Shown: positions 8,172 to 17,783, counted from the first letter of the stretch. The stretch is DNA of 64,000 nt from an uncultured Eubacterium sp. (GCA_910577195.1 CAJTLP010000006.1:62001-126000), one strand, 5' to 3'. The notes: a model not told the origin generated them from the sequence alone. Numbers and translations: made by a program.

Positions 8172-8687
8172 GTGACAAATACAGGTGATTTCAGACGTTA
8201 CTCCTATTTGGGTGACACTTCATATTTGATTAATTCTTTTGATGTCGGCAGGTCATCTGCTGCACCTGCATATAAGCCTGAGCCTGAAAGAAATCTTAAG
8301 GTAAGGGAAAATGCAAAGCGTAAAAGCAAAAATCAGCTTTTACAGGAACAGCGAATCGGCTTTGGCAGAGTTGTGGTGATTGCTGTTGTATCCATTTTAA
8401 TGCTGGCAATGTTTTTCGGTGTTCTCAATACCTTTGCCAAGAAAAATGAACTGAATCACGAGATATCAAATCTGGAATCTCAGCTGGCTGTTGCACAGAG
8501 TGAAAACACACGTATCAACAGCGAGCTTAATTCCCTTGTGTCTATGAGTATGATTGATAAATATGCTGTCGAAGAGCTGGGAATGACAAAGATGCAGCCT
8601 CAGCAGATAAGTTATATTGATGTTTCTCAGTTTAAAGAGGAGCATATCAACGCGGTTGAGTATGTAAATCAAAAGCTTGATAAGTAA
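8172..8687 (+). CDS. ftsL: FtsL-like septum formation protein
   Basis: This 171-residue protein has a charged cytoplasmic N-terminus of about 65 residues, a single membrane helix at about 57-80 (VVVIAVVSILMLAMFFGVL), a heptad-rich helix (IxNLESQLAVAQSEN) and a short C-terminal tail (EELGMTKMQPQQISYID). That is the topology of FtsL, which pairs with DivIC/FtsB and activates FtsW and the septal PBP. Position between rsmH and the PBP gene supports the call, since FtsL sequences diverge strongly. The start is GTG with AGGTGAG upstream. The N-terminus is longer than in Bacillus FtsL. Confidence 0.85.
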   Translation: MTNTGDFRRYSYLGDTSYLINSFDVGRSSAAPAYKPEPERNLKVRENAKRKSKNQLLQEQRIGFGRVVVIAVVSILMLAMFFGVLNTFAKKNELNHEISNLESQLAVAQSENTRINSELNSLVSMSMIDKYAVEELGMTKMQPQQISYIDVSQFKEEHINAVEYVNQKLDK

Positions 8688-8716
8688 TAATATAAATATA
8701 TTCAGCGTAAAATATT

Positions 8717-8760
8717 GAGAGTTAGTCTTCATTTGTTTTCTAACTCTCATATCGTTTTTA
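8717..8760 (+). terminator. Possible weak or partial terminator after ftsL
   Basis: GAGAGTTAG pairs with CTAACTCTC around a 14-nt loop and ATATCGTTTTT follows. The T-run starts 6 nt after the stem, so termination may be partial. It could set a lower level for the genes downstream in the cluster. Confidence 0.45.
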
Positions 8761-8794
8761 TAAATAAGATAACAATTGCGGAGGAGGAAAGTTG

Positions 8795-11065
8795 ATGAAA
8801 AAGAATACAAGCAAAAATATGCTCAAAAGATTGCTGATATTGTCGGTTGCGATTATCTTTCTTCTCTGCACAAACGCAGCAAGAATTTTTTATTTGCAGG
8901 TTGTAAGAGGAGAGGAGCTTTCACAGAAGGCAGATTCACAGCAGCTTAAGGATACAGAAATTTCAGCAATGCGCGGAACGATTTATGATTCAGAGGGAAA
9001 TGTGCTGGCTCAGTCAGCTACTGTGTGGAATATTTTCATTGATCCGCTGGCAATTGACCTTGAAATCGGTGATGAGGATACGGCGGCTGAAATTGCTGAG
9101 AAAAAAGAGAAGAGCGAAAAAAGACGAACACTTATCGTAGATAAATTTGCTGAGCTCTTTGAATACGACGAAAAGGAAAAGGCAGAGTTCCTTGAAAAAA
9201 CAAAGGCAGAAAATCATTACACGATCGTTGAGAAAAAGGTCGAGAATAATATTAAAGAGCAGCTTTCGGAATTTATTTCCGAAAACAAGCTCAACTGTAT
9301 CGGTATGGAGCAGACCTCAAAAAGGTATTATCCCTATGGCTCACTTGCATCATCGGTCTTAGGCTTTACAGGTGCAGATGATCAGGGACTCAGCGGAATT
9401 GAGGCTTATTATGACGAGGAGCTTACAGGAACGAACGGCAGAGTGATTACTGCAAAGGACGCTGTGTCAAATGATATATCCGACGATTATGAAACATCGG
9501 TTGAGGCTACCGACGGTAATTCAGTAGTGCTTACCATTAATCAGACCATTCAGTATTATCTGGAAAAGGGTCTGAGAGAAACCCTTGAAGAATATCAGGC
9601 AAAGGGTGCTTACGGTGTTGTAATGAACTGTAATACAGGTGCAGTGCTTGCAATGTCCTCACTTCCTGATTACGATTGCAACGAGCCTTATAAGCTCACA
9701 TACAGCAAAAATAAAAACGAGATTAAGAAAATAAAAGACAAGAATGAAAAAGAGGTTGCCGAAAGTGCAGCCGTTCAGAATCAGTGGAGAAACTTCACTG
9801 TGAATGATACCTATGTTCCGGGTTCCGTATTCAAAACCTTTATTGCTTCAGCAGCGCTTGAGGAAAATGTGGTAACTCCGAATACCACATTCAACTGCAC
9901 AGGCTCAATCAAGGTTGATAAGTACACTATGAAATGCCATTATCATCCCGGACACGGAAATCAGACCTTTGCACAGGGACTTGAAAATTCCTGCAATCCA
10001 TTCTTTATCACTGTCGGTCAGAAGCTTGGCGTACATAACTATTTCAAATATTTTGACGCTTTCGGATTTACACAGACAACAGGAATTGACCTTCCCGGAG
10101 AGGCATCTCCGCAGTACTATCCTGAGGATAAATACGGTATTGTTGAGCTGTCCTCAGCTTCCTTCGGTCAGACAAACTCCTTAACCCCGATTCAGGTGTG
10201 CACAGGACTTTGTGCAATTGCCAACGGCGGAAAGCTTGTTCAGCCTTATCTTGTGTCATCCATTGTTGATCCTGACGGAAAGACAATAAAAAAGACAGAA
10301 ACAAAGGTTGTAAGACAGGCAATCAGCAGTGAGACCTCTGAAACGGTAAGAGAGATGATGAAGGGTGTTGTTGATAACGGAACAGGTAAAAACGGCTATG
10401 TGGCAGGCTACCGTGTAGGCGGTAAGACCGGTACATCAACAAAGCTCGGTGAGTCAAAGGCCGGTGAGGGCGACAAGTATATTGTTTCCTTTGCTGCTAT
10501 TGCTCCAAGTGATAATCCGGAAATTGCAATGCTGATTATTGTTGATGAGCCGAATCAGGATTTAGGCGGCGGTGCTTTATGTGCCCCAATTGCAGCTCAC
10601 GTTATTGAGGAATCCATGGGTGTTCTTGGTATTGAGCCTAAGTATGATGAGGATGAGATGAAACATCTTTCACAGTACACACCGAATGTTGCAGGCAAAT
10701 CACTTGATGAGGCGAAAAAGGAAATCAGTGAATATTCACTTAACTGCGTTGTTGTGGGCAATGGTGATAAGGTTGTAAGACAGTGTCCGACAAGTGCAGG
10801 TACAATACCAAACGGCGGAACAATTTATGTTTATACCGATAACACGGATAAAAAGATGACAAAGGTTCCAGACTTTACAGGACTGACAGTAAGCGAAGCA
10901 AAAAGCCTTGCGAAAACAAACAATCTGAATATTGAAATCAGCGGTAATGATATAAACAGCGCTTCTGTTGTTGCATCACGTCAGAGTGATGAAAAGGGTG
11001 CTTCCGTTGAACAGGGTTCGGTAATTACAGTAACATTCAAGAGCACTGAAAGTGTGCTTGATTAA
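8795..11065 (+). CDS. Class B penicillin-binding protein with PASTA domains (FtsI/SpoVD-like)
   Basis: Class B PBPs cross-link peptidoglycan by D,D-transpeptidation and pair with an FtsW-type glycosyltransferase at the septum. The 756-residue protein has a cytoplasmic tail and one membrane anchor at about 12-32, then a dimerisation domain. The transpeptidase domain carries the catalytic SxxK (GSVFKTF, Ser344, Lys347), SCN at 399-401 and KTGTS at 544-548. Two PASTA repeats follow at about 620-685 and 690-755. All catalytic residues are present. The ATG at 8795 was preferred over the overlapping TTG at 8792 because GAGGAGG lies 7 nt upstream. Position after ftsL suggests the division PBP, although the same architecture also occurs in the sporulation enzyme SpoVD. 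Confidence 0.94.
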   Translation: MKKNTSKNMLKRLLILSVAIIFLLCTNAARIFYLQVVRGEELSQKADSQQLKDTEISAMRGTIYDSEGNVLAQSATVWNIFIDPLAIDLEIGDEDTAAEIAEKKEKSEKRRTLIVDKFAELFEYDEKEKAEFLEKTKAENHYTIVEKKVENNIKEQLSEFISENKLNCIGMEQTSKRYYPYGSLASSVLGFTGADDQGLSGIEAYYDEELTGTNGRVITAKDAVSNDISDDYETSVEATDGNSVVLTINQTIQYYLEKGLRETLEEYQAKGAYGVVMNCNTGAVLAMSSLPDYDCNEPYKLTYSKNKNEIKKIKDKNEKEVAESAAVQNQWRNFTVNDTYVPGSVFKTFIASAALEENVVTPNTTFNCTGSIKVDKYTMKCHYHPGHGNQTFAQGLENSCNPFFITVGQKLGVHNYFKYFDAFGFTQTTGIDLPGEASPQYYPEDKYGIVELSSASFGQTNSLTPIQVCTGLCAIANGGKLVQPYLVSSIVDPDGKTIKKTETKVVRQAISSETSETVREMMKGVVDNGTGKNGYVAGYRVGGKTGTSTKLGESKAGEGDKYIVSFAAIAPSDNPEIAMLIIVDEPNQDLGGGALCAPIAAHVIEESMGVLGIEPKYDEDEMKHLSQYTPNVAGKSLDEAKKEISEYSLNCVVVGNGDKVVRQCPTSAGTIPNGGTIYVYTDNTDKKMTKVPDFTGLTVSEAKSLAKTNNLNIEISGNDINSASVVASRQSDEKGASVEQGSVITVTFKSTESVLD

Positions 11066-11338
11066 GCAAGTGATATAAATCCGAGCAAGCCTAAAATGGC
11101 TTCCTTTCGATATATTTTCACTTTTCGTCATTGTAAGGCGCCAGCCTAACTTCTTTCTCAAAGCAAAAATCTGCTCAAAATCAAGACCGTTTTAGGTCGC
11201 AGATTTGTTATGAAACGGATTTTTCGTTAGGCAAGGCGCAAAACGCAGTTAATCCTTTCGGATTAACGAGTATTTTAACACAGCATAGCGGGAAATCCGT
11301 TCATAAAAAACTTATTCGGATTTGTCTCGCTTGCTTAA
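11062..11338. mobile_element. MITE-like element with 28-bp imperfect terminal inverted repeats
   Basis: The 317-bp gap between the PBP gene and murE contains no gene. Positions 11062-11089 (begins TTAAGCAAG) and 11311-11338 (ends CTTGCTTAA) are inverted copies with about 20 of 28 positions matching. Inside lie nested inverted repeats: GCGCCAGCCTAAC with GTTAGGCAAGGCGC, AAATCTGC with GCAGATTT, AACGGATTT with AAATCCGTT, and a perfect GTTAATCC/GGATTAAC hairpin. The layout suggests a non-coding miniature element or a large folded RNA. The left end overlaps the PBP stop codon. No transposase is nearby. Confidence 0.6.
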
Positions 11339-11382
11339 AATACAGATTAAGCCGTTATAAACGGCATAAAGGGGATAGGGTA

Positions 11383-12822
11383 ATGAAACTCTCAGAAATC
11401 TTAAAAGGAATAGATGTTAAAAGTGCGTACAGCGATGTTGACGTGCTTGATGTAACGCAGGATTCAAGACTTGTTAAAGAGGGCTCACTTTTTGTATGTA
11501 TCAAGGGTGCTGTCTTTGATGGACATAACGTTGCAGCAGAAATGCTGGAAAAGGGTGCTGCAGCAATCGTTGTTGAACGTGATTTAGGTCTTGATAAGCA
11601 GATCATCGTTGACAATTCAAGAACTGTTTATTCTCCGATTTGTTCAAACTTTTTTAATAATCCTGCCGATAAGCTTAAGCTGATTGGTTTGACAGGAACG
11701 AACGGAAAGACAACAACGACCTTCCTTATTAAGCAGATTCTTGAGAACGTGGGTAAAAAGGTTGGTCTTATCGGCACAGTACAGAATATGATTGGTGATA
11801 AAATCTATCCTGCAAAATTTACTACCCCTGACCCCTATGAGCTTCAGAAGCTTTTTGCCATGATGGTTGATGCCGGCTGTGAATACTGTGTTATGGAGGT
11901 ATCATCGCAGGCACTTGCACAGGGCAGAGTAAACGGTCTCAGGTTTGCTCTTGCCGCTTTCACAAACCTTACACAGGATCATCTTGACTATCATAAAACA
12001 TGGGAGAATTATTTCAATTCAAAGCGTATCCTTTTTGAAAATGCGGATATTGCTGTTACAAATGCAGATGATGAGCACGGAATGAAGATTATTGAGGATC
12101 TTGATTTTGATAAGATTGTAACCTACGCAGTAAACACAAATGATGCAAGCTATGTTGCAAAAAACGTTTCCTTTAAGCCAAGCGGAGTTGAATATGAGCT
12201 TGTGGGTGATTCAATCGGAAGATGCAATTGTCCGATACCGGGAAGATTTTCAGTTTATAATTCTCTTTGTGCAGCAAGCTGTGCACTGTCACTTGGAATT
12301 GATTTTTCGGATGTGCTTGATGCAATCAGCAAGTCAAACGGTGTTAAGGGCAGAATTGAGGTTGTTCCAAACGGTGGACGTGATTTTACAATTATTATTG
12401 ACTATGCACATTCACCTGACGGACTTGAAAATATTATCACCTCTCTTCAGGAAATTGCCAAAGGCAGAGTTGTTACACTTTTCGGCTGCGGCGGTGACAG
12501 AGATAAAACAAAGCGTCCTAAGATGGGTAAGATTGTTGCAGAGCTTTCAGACTACTGTATAGTCACATCGGATAATCCGCGTTCTGAAAATCCTGCTGAG
12601 ATTATTAAGGATATTCTTGTTGGTATGGAGGGAATCAATACCCCTTATACGGTTATTGAAAACCGTAAGGAAGCAATTTCCTACGCGATAAAGAATGCAC
12701 AGAAGGATGATATTATTCTTCTTGCCGGCAAGGGTCATGAAACCTATCAGATTCTGCCGACAGGCACAATTCATTTTGATGAAAGAGAAGTAGTAGCTGA
12801 AATACTCAGTGAACTTGATTAA
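11383..12822 (+). CDS. murE: UDP-MurNAc-L-alanyl-D-glutamate--2,6-diaminopimelate ligase
   Basis: MurE adds the third amino acid to the cytoplasmic UDP-MurNAc peptide precursor using ATP. The 479-residue protein has the N-terminal substrate domain (TQDSRLVKEGSLFVCI), the ATP loop LTGTNGKTTTTF at about 105-116, the central DYAHSPDGL segment near 341-349, and the C-terminal DNPRSENP motif near 397-404. The DNPR form is the known signature of enzymes specific for meso-diaminopimelate rather than lysine, so the cell wall is predicted to be mDAP type. The start ATG has GGGGATAGGG upstream. murF follows 6 bp after the stop. Confidence 0.96.
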   Translation: MKLSEILKGIDVKSAYSDVDVLDVTQDSRLVKEGSLFVCIKGAVFDGHNVAAEMLEKGAAAIVVERDLGLDKQIIVDNSRTVYSPICSNFFNNPADKLKLIGLTGTNGKTTTTFLIKQILENVGKKVGLIGTVQNMIGDKIYPAKFTTPDPYELQKLFAMMVDAGCEYCVMEVSSQALAQGRVNGLRFALAAFTNLTQDHLDYHKTWENYFNSKRILFENADIAVTNADDEHGMKIIEDLDFDKIVTYAVNTNDASYVAKNVSFKPSGVEYELVGDSIGRCNCPIPGRFSVYNSLCAASCALSLGIDFSDVLDAISKSNGVKGRIEVVPNGGRDFTIIIDYAHSPDGLENIITSLQEIAKGRVVTLFGCGGDRDKTKRPKMGKIVAELSDYCIVTSDNPRSENPAEIIKDILVGMEGINTPYTVIENRKEAISYAIKNAQKDDIILLAGKGHETYQILPTGTIHFDEREVVAEILSELD

Positions 12823-12828
12823 TTCTAT

Positions 12829-14181
12829 ATGGAACTTTTAAGATTAAGTGAAATAGCAGATGCCTGCGGCGGCACATTCAATAACGATTGTGATATCAAA
12901 GGCATTTGCATAGATACAAGAAAAATAACAAAGGACTGCCTTTTCATCTGTATCAAGGGTGAAAGATTTGACGCGCATCAGTTTGCACAGGAGGCACTTG
13001 ATAAGGGCGCTGCAGCGGTAATGATTCACAGTGATGTGAGCATTGACGGAAACTTTGTGAAGGTTGATGATACCTCAAAGGCGCTTCTTGATTTAAGCGG
13101 TTATTACCGTTCAAAGTTTAATCTGCATCTTGTGGGTCTTACAGGGTCAGTCGGCAAAACAACAACGAAGGAATTTACTTATCTTGTTGTCAATGCCAAG
13201 TATAATGCAATAAAAACGCTCGGTAATCTGAATAATGAAATCGGTTTGCCGCAGATGCTTTTTCAGATTGACCGCAGTACGCAGGCAGCAGTTATTGAAA
13301 TGGGTATGAATCACTTTGGTGAGATACACAGACTGTCAACAGCTGCTAAACCGACAATTGCCCTTATTACCAATGTAGGCTCATCACATATTGAAAATCT
13401 TGGCTCACGTGAGGGCATACGAAAGGCAAAGCTTGAAATACTTGACGGACTTGAGAAGGGCGCAACCTTGCTTTTAAACGGCGACAATGATATGCTTTCA
13501 GGTGTTGTCAACGAGGATTATAATATTGTTTTTTACGGTATAGAGAAAGGCAGCTTTCAGGCTGAAAATATTGAAGAGAAAGACGGAAAAACAGAATTTG
13601 ATATTTCCTATTTTGGTAACAGTCAGAAAGTGGTTATTCCGACAATCGGTGTACATAATGTTTATAACGCACTTGCAGCCTTTGCAGTGGGCTATTATCT
13701 TGACATTGATGCACAGCTTTGTGCCGATGCACTTTCTGAATATGTGCCTGAGGGTATGCGTCAGAAAAGTGTATCACACGGAGGAGTTACCTTTATTGAG
13801 GATTGCTATAATGCCAGTCCTGATTCAATGAAAGCGGCAATGACTACGCTTGCCAATACTAAGGGCAATAAAAAAATTGCAGTGCTTTCCGATATGCTGG
13901 AGCTTGGTGATTATTCAGAACAGGCTCACACAGATGTGGGCAGAATGGCAGCCGATACAGGGATTGATTATCTCCTTGCAACAGGAGAAAAGAGTCGGTT
14001 CATTGTAAACGGAGCAAAGGAAAACGGTTTGAAAAATGTTTTCCATTTTGACAGCAAAGAGGAGCTTACAGAAAAGCTTCTTGAAATTCTTGAGGTGGGA
14101 GACACAGTAGCCTTCAAGGCATCAAGAGGAATGAAGCTTGAGGATGTAATCCATAGTGTATATGACAGGTGGGGAAAATAA
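12829..14181 (+). CDS. murF: UDP-MurNAc-tripeptide--D-alanyl-D-alanine ligase
   Basis: MurF completes the cytoplasmic muropeptide by adding D-Ala-D-Ala with ATP hydrolysis. The 450-residue protein has the Mur ligase pattern: DTRKITKDCLFICIKG, the P-loop LTGSVGKTTTKEF at about 104-116, TLGNLNNEIGLP near 130-141, EMGMNHFGEI near 157-166 and EDCYNASPDSMKAA near 324-337. No clear Shine-Dalgarno precedes the ATG, and the 6-bp gap after murE suggests translational coupling. Its stop codon directly abuts the mraY start codon. Confidence 0.96.
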   Translation: MELLRLSEIADACGGTFNNDCDIKGICIDTRKITKDCLFICIKGERFDAHQFAQEALDKGAAAVMIHSDVSIDGNFVKVDDTSKALLDLSGYYRSKFNLHLVGLTGSVGKTTTKEFTYLVVNAKYNAIKTLGNLNNEIGLPQMLFQIDRSTQAAVIEMGMNHFGEIHRLSTAAKPTIALITNVGSSHIENLGSREGIRKAKLEILDGLEKGATLLLNGDNDMLSGVVNEDYNIVFYGIEKGSFQAENIEEKDGKTEFDISYFGNSQKVVIPTIGVHNVYNALAAFAVGYYLDIDAQLCADALSEYVPEGMRQKSVSHGGVTFIEDCYNASPDSMKAAMTTLANTKGNKKIAVLSDMLELGDYSEQAHTDVGRMAADTGIDYLLATGEKSRFIVNGAKENGLKNVFHFDSKEELTEKLLEILEVGDTVAFKASRGMKLEDVIHSVYDRWGK

Positions 14182-15234
14182 ATGAATACTACAATTGCAT
14201 TAATAATCAGTGTTGTAATCGCTTTCGGAATCACGGCAGGTCTTGGATTTATCATAATCCCCTGGCTGAGAAAGCTTAAATTTGGTCAAACTATTTTAGA
14301 GATAGGCCCTTCATGGCATAAGTCAAAGCAGGGTACACCGAATATGGGCGGTCTTATGTTCATCATCGGTATCATCCTTTCCTTTGCAGCGACCTGTATA
14401 ACTGTTCACCTTACAGGCGGAAACCTTGAAAGTGAGTATTCAGAACTTCTCAACGGACGTGAGCTGGTACTCTTAATAGCAGGCTTGGTTCTTGCACTCG
14501 GTTGCGGTTTAGTAGGCTTTACAGACGATTTTACGAAAATCAAGCTTAAGCGAAATGAAGGTCTTTCACCAAAGCAGAAAACCTTAGGTCAGCTTATTAT
14601 GACCGTCGGATACATTCTTACCCTTTGGCTCTCTCATAATACAAGCTGGTATATTCCCTTTATCGGCACAGTTAATTTTGAAAAGAATATCTTTACTGCA
14701 ATTATATTCTGGGTGCTTTCATTCTTCATAGTTTACGGCTGTGTAAATTCAGTAAACCTTACTGACGGTATTGACGGTCTCTGCTCCTCAGTTACAACGA
14801 CTGTGGCAATTGCATTTATTGTTATCGGCTTTATTCAGAATTTTACAGGTCTTAAAATATTTGCAGGTGCACTTCTCGGTGGCGTGCTCGGTTTTCTATG
14901 CTGGAACTGGAATCCTGCCAAAACCTTTATGGGTGATACAGGCTCACTGTTTTTAGGCGGTATGGTTGTGGCTATGGGCTATCTTTGCAAATGCCCTCTG
15001 CTGCTTTTACCTATAGGTATTGTTTATGTGTGTGAAACGATGAGCGATATTATTCAGATTGGTTATTTCAAAATCACACACGGCAAGCGTATCTTCAAAA
15101 TGGCACCGATACATCATCACTTTGAAATGTGCGGCTGGAAGGAAAAGAAAATCTGTGTTGTCTTTTCCTTAGTCAATGCAATCGGCTGTGTTATCGGCGT
15201 TGCGTTGCTCTTTTTCGGAAATTTTAATAACTAA
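14182..15234 (+). CDS. mraY: Phospho-MurNAc-pentapeptide transferase
   Basis: MraY is an integral membrane enzyme that moves phospho-MurNAc-pentapeptide onto undecaprenyl phosphate to make lipid I. The 350-residue protein has about ten hydrophobic segments and the family motifs: QGTPNMGGLMFI near 53-64, the Mg-binding FTDDF near 112-116, NLTDGIDGL near 192-200, MGDTGSLFLGG near 251-261 and the histidine motif PIHHHFE near 310-316. The start follows AGGTGGGG within the murF end. In most Firmicutes clusters murD follows; here a repeat-bearing gap precedes ftsW instead. Confidence 0.97.
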   Translation: MNTTIALIISVVIAFGITAGLGFIIIPWLRKLKFGQTILEIGPSWHKSKQGTPNMGGLMFIIGIILSFAATCITVHLTGGNLESEYSELLNGRELVLLIAGLVLALGCGLVGFTDDFTKIKLKRNEGLSPKQKTLGQLIMTVGYILTLWLSHNTSWYIPFIGTVNFEKNIFTAIIFWVLSFFIVYGCVNSVNLTDGIDGLCSSVTTTVAIAFIVIGFIQNFTGLKIFAGALLGGVLGFLCWNWNPAKTFMGDTGSLFLGGMVVAMGYLCKCPLLLLPIGIVYVCETMSDIIQIGYFKITHGKRIFKMAPIHHHFEMCGWKEKKICVVFSLVNAIGCVIGVALLFFGNFNN

Positions 15235-15269
15235 CTTATAGTTTGTTTTATCAAAAATGTAATTTATAT

Positions 15270-15395
15270 TCTGTAGGGCAGGGGCTTGCTCCTGCCGAAT
15301 ATGATTTTTTATTACAGTGAGAGCAAGCCCTCATCTACGAAATATCAATAATGTTCCAATTCATTTGTAGGGGATGGCGTCCTCGACATCCCAAT
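15270..15395. repeat. Palindromic intergenic repeat, second copy of the GTAGGG family
   Basis: The mraY-ftsW gap holds CTGTAGGGCAGGGGC with an inner hairpin GGCAGG/CCTGCC, an inverted partner GAGCAAGCCCTCATCTAC near 15320-15337, and TTTGTAGGGGATGGC with CATCCC near 15365-15392. The style matches the block at 1228-1400. No gene fits in this gap. Confidence 0.55.
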
Positions 15396-15436
15396 TATAA
15401 ATAATCATTAATAACCTCAGAAAGGAGTGTTTCAGT

Positions 15437-16651
15437 ATGCCTGAGAGATTGTCTAATGGTGATTCAAAAATTATCAGGACAAACAAAAAAAAATCAAAGG
15501 GTATAAGCAAGGATGATATATTCATCACAGGAAGTATGGATATTCCGTTTTTAGCACTTACAATTGCGTTGCTGACAATCGGACTTGTTATGCTCTTTTC
15601 TGCAACATATCCTTACGCATACTACAGATATAATCACGATTCCTATTACTTTTTTACAAGACAGTTCATATTCTCTGCTGTCGGCTTAGTGGCCATGTTC
15701 GTTATGTCGAAAATCAACTACAAATGGCTGAGGGTTGCAAATGTACCATTGTTAATTGTTACTTTGCTTTGTCTTGTAATTGTTTTGTTTTATCATACAA
15801 ATATACCGGGTGCAGACGGCAGTTCATTTAAAAGATTTATTCCTTTGCCCGGCGGATTTACATTCCAGCCGTCGGACCTGGCAAAGTTTTCGCTTATCCT
15901 TCTTTTTGCCGCATATATCAGTGACTATTACGGCAAGATGAAAAAATTCAAGTATGGTATTGTTTATCCGCTAGGAATCATTATCATTTTCTGCGGTCTG
16001 ATTTTCCTTGAGCATCATATGTCCTGCACAATACTGATGTTTCTTATAGGTGCAACGATGATGTGGGTAGGCGGCAGTGACTGGAAGCTGTTTGCATTAG
16101 GTGTTGCCGTTTTAGTGCTTGTGGTGTTTATGGTAATTACTTTCCCTGATTTGCTGGAAAATTATGCAGGAACGCGAATTAAGGCGTGGCTAGATAAAGA
16201 TTTTGAGCCAACAGGCAGTCGCTGGCAGACGAATAACTCGCTCTATGCCATAGGTTCCGGCGGATTCTTCGGTGTTGGTCTCGGTAATTCAAAGCAAAAA
16301 TATCTTTATGTTTCCGAGCCGCAGAACGACTTTATTTTTTCAATTGTATGTGAAGAGCTTGGCTTTATCGGAGCAGCGGTAATCATTCTTCTTTTCGGTG
16401 CACTTGTTGTCAGAGGATTCATTATCGCAGCAAGATGTCACGATAAATTCGGTGCACTTCTGGTTATCGGTATTGTTGCTCAGATTGGTATTCAGGTCGG
16501 ATTCAACATAATGGTTGTTACAGACACCATTCCGAATACAGGTATTGCACTTCCGTTCTTCTCCTACGGCGGTACAGCGATGATGATGCTGTTATTTGAA
16601 ATCGGAGTCGTTTTATCTGTATCGCGCAAAGCGAGTCAAAAAAAGATTTAG
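15437..16651 (+). CDS. ftsW: FtsW/SpoVE-type SEDS peptidoglycan glycosyltransferase
   Basis: SEDS proteins polymerise lipid II into glycan strands in the membrane, paired with a class B PBP. The 404-residue protein has a basic cytoplasmic N-terminus of about 40 residues and about ten membrane helices. Family motifs are present: GADGSSFKRFIPLPGG and FQPSDLAKF near 130-155, TGSRWQTNNSLYAIGSGG near 255-275, LPQNDFIFS-like PQNDFIFSIVCEELG near 295-310 and ALPFFSYGGTAMM near 373-386. It is the division cluster member, so FtsW is the likely role, although SpoVE cannot be excluded. The start has AAAGGAGTG upstream. murG begins 14 bp after the stop. Confidence 0.93.
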   Translation: MPERLSNGDSKIIRTNKKKSKGISKDDIFITGSMDIPFLALTIALLTIGLVMLFSATYPYAYYRYNHDSYYFFTRQFIFSAVGLVAMFVMSKINYKWLRVANVPLLIVTLLCLVIVLFYHTNIPGADGSSFKRFIPLPGGFTFQPSDLAKFSLILLFAAYISDYYGKMKKFKYGIVYPLGIIIIFCGLIFLEHHMSCTILMFLIGATMMWVGGSDWKLFALGVAVLVLVVFMVITFPDLLENYAGTRIKAWLDKDFEPTGSRWQTNNSLYAIGSGGFFGVGLGNSKQKYLYVSEPQNDFIFSIVCEELGFIGAAVIILLFGALVVRGFIIAARCHDKFGALLVIGIVAQIGIQVGFNIMVVTDTIPNTGIALPFFSYGGTAMMMLLFEIGVVLSVSRKASQKKI

Positions 16652-16664
16652 GTGGAAAAAGAGT

Positions 16665-17783
16665 ATGAAAATTTTATTTGCAACAGGTGGTACGGCAGGA
16701 CATATTAATCCGGCGCTTGCCGTAGCATCTTATATTAGAGAAACTGTAAAGGATGTCCAAATTCTTTTCATAGGAACAGCGGATCATATGGAGTCAAGAC
16801 TTGTTCCTGACGCAGGGTTTGATTTTAAGACAATTGATATTTCAGGTTTTAAGCGTTCCTTGTCACCTAAGTCCATTGTACATAATGTTAAAACTGTTTT
16901 CAGAATTATGAAATCCTCAGGTGAAAGCAAGAAAATCATCAGTGAATTCAATCCGGATGTGGTTGTCGGCTTTGGCGGATATGTATCCGGTCCTGTGCTG
17001 CAGACTGCAGTAAAAATGGGTATACCAACCTGTATTCACGAGCAGAATGCTTTTCCGGGCATTACAAATAAAACCCTTGCCAAAGAGGTTGACAGGGTTA
17101 TGCTGACTGTTGAGGATGCAAAAAAACATCTTGAGCCTAAGAATGATGTGACAGTAACAGGCCTCCCTGTTCGTGGTGCACTTTTAAAGGCAGACAGAGA
17201 TATGGCAAGAGCAGAGCTCGGTATACCTGATGATAAGTATCTCGTGCTTTCCTTCGGCGGTTCACTGGGAGCAAAGCCGCTTAATGATGCAATGTTTGAT
17301 ATACTTTTAAGCAGTGCTGACAGCGGCAAATACTGCCATATTCATTCAGTCGGTACAAACGGAAGTGAATTCCTTACTAAGTTTGAAGAGAAGGGCTTTG
17401 TCAACGGAAAAAAGGGAACAGTTGAAGTAAGACAGTACATTGATAATATGGATGTATGTATGGCTGCTGCTGACCTTGTAATCGGCAGAGCAGGTGCCTC
17501 CTCTCTTTCTGAAATAGAAGCAATGGGCAAAGCTTCTATTCTTATACCGTCTCCTTATGTTGCCGAGAATCATCAGTTCCACAATGCTATGGCGCTGGTG
17601 AACAGAAATGCAGGTTTTGTTATTGAGGAAAAGGATTTAACCTCAGAGGTGCTCAGCAATAAAATAGATGAGCTTTTATCCGATAATGAAAAGCTTAAAG
17701 CAGTTGAAAAAAATGCAAAGGCTATGGCAATTACGGATTCACGTGAGCGTATCGCGTCTATTATTCTTGAGCTTGCCAAGTAA
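16665..17783 (+). CDS. murG: UDP-GlcNAc:lipid I GlcNAc transferase MurG
   Basis: MurG adds GlcNAc to lipid I on the inner membrane face to form lipid II. The 372-residue GT-B enzyme starts with MKILFATGGTAGHINPALA, the glycine-rich loop. It also has GFGGYVSGPV near 105-114, HEQNAFPGITNK near 124-135, SFGGSLGAKPLND near 192-204 and the UDP-sugar site IGRAGASSLSEIEAMGK near 271-287. The ATG at 16665 was chosen because GGTGGAAAAAG is just upstream and the glycine-rich loop must be N-terminal. An upstream in-frame TTG would overlap ftsW by 56 bp and add 23 basic residues that family members lack. Confidence 0.96.
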   Translation: MKILFATGGTAGHINPALAVASYIRETVKDVQILFIGTADHMESRLVPDAGFDFKTIDISGFKRSLSPKSIVHNVKTVFRIMKSSGESKKIISEFNPDVVVGFGGYVSGPVLQTAVKMGIPTCIHEQNAFPGITNKTLAKEVDRVMLTVEDAKKHLEPKNDVTVTGLPVRGALLKADRDMARAELGIPDDKYLVLSFGGSLGAKPLNDAMFDILLSSADSGKYCHIHSVGTNGSEFLTKFEEKGFVNGKKGTVEVRQYIDNMDVCMAAADLVIGRAGASSLSEIEAMGKASILIPSPYVAENHQFHNAMALVNRNAGFVIEEKDLTSEVLSNKIDELLSDNEKLKAVEKNAKAMAITDSRERIASIILELAK

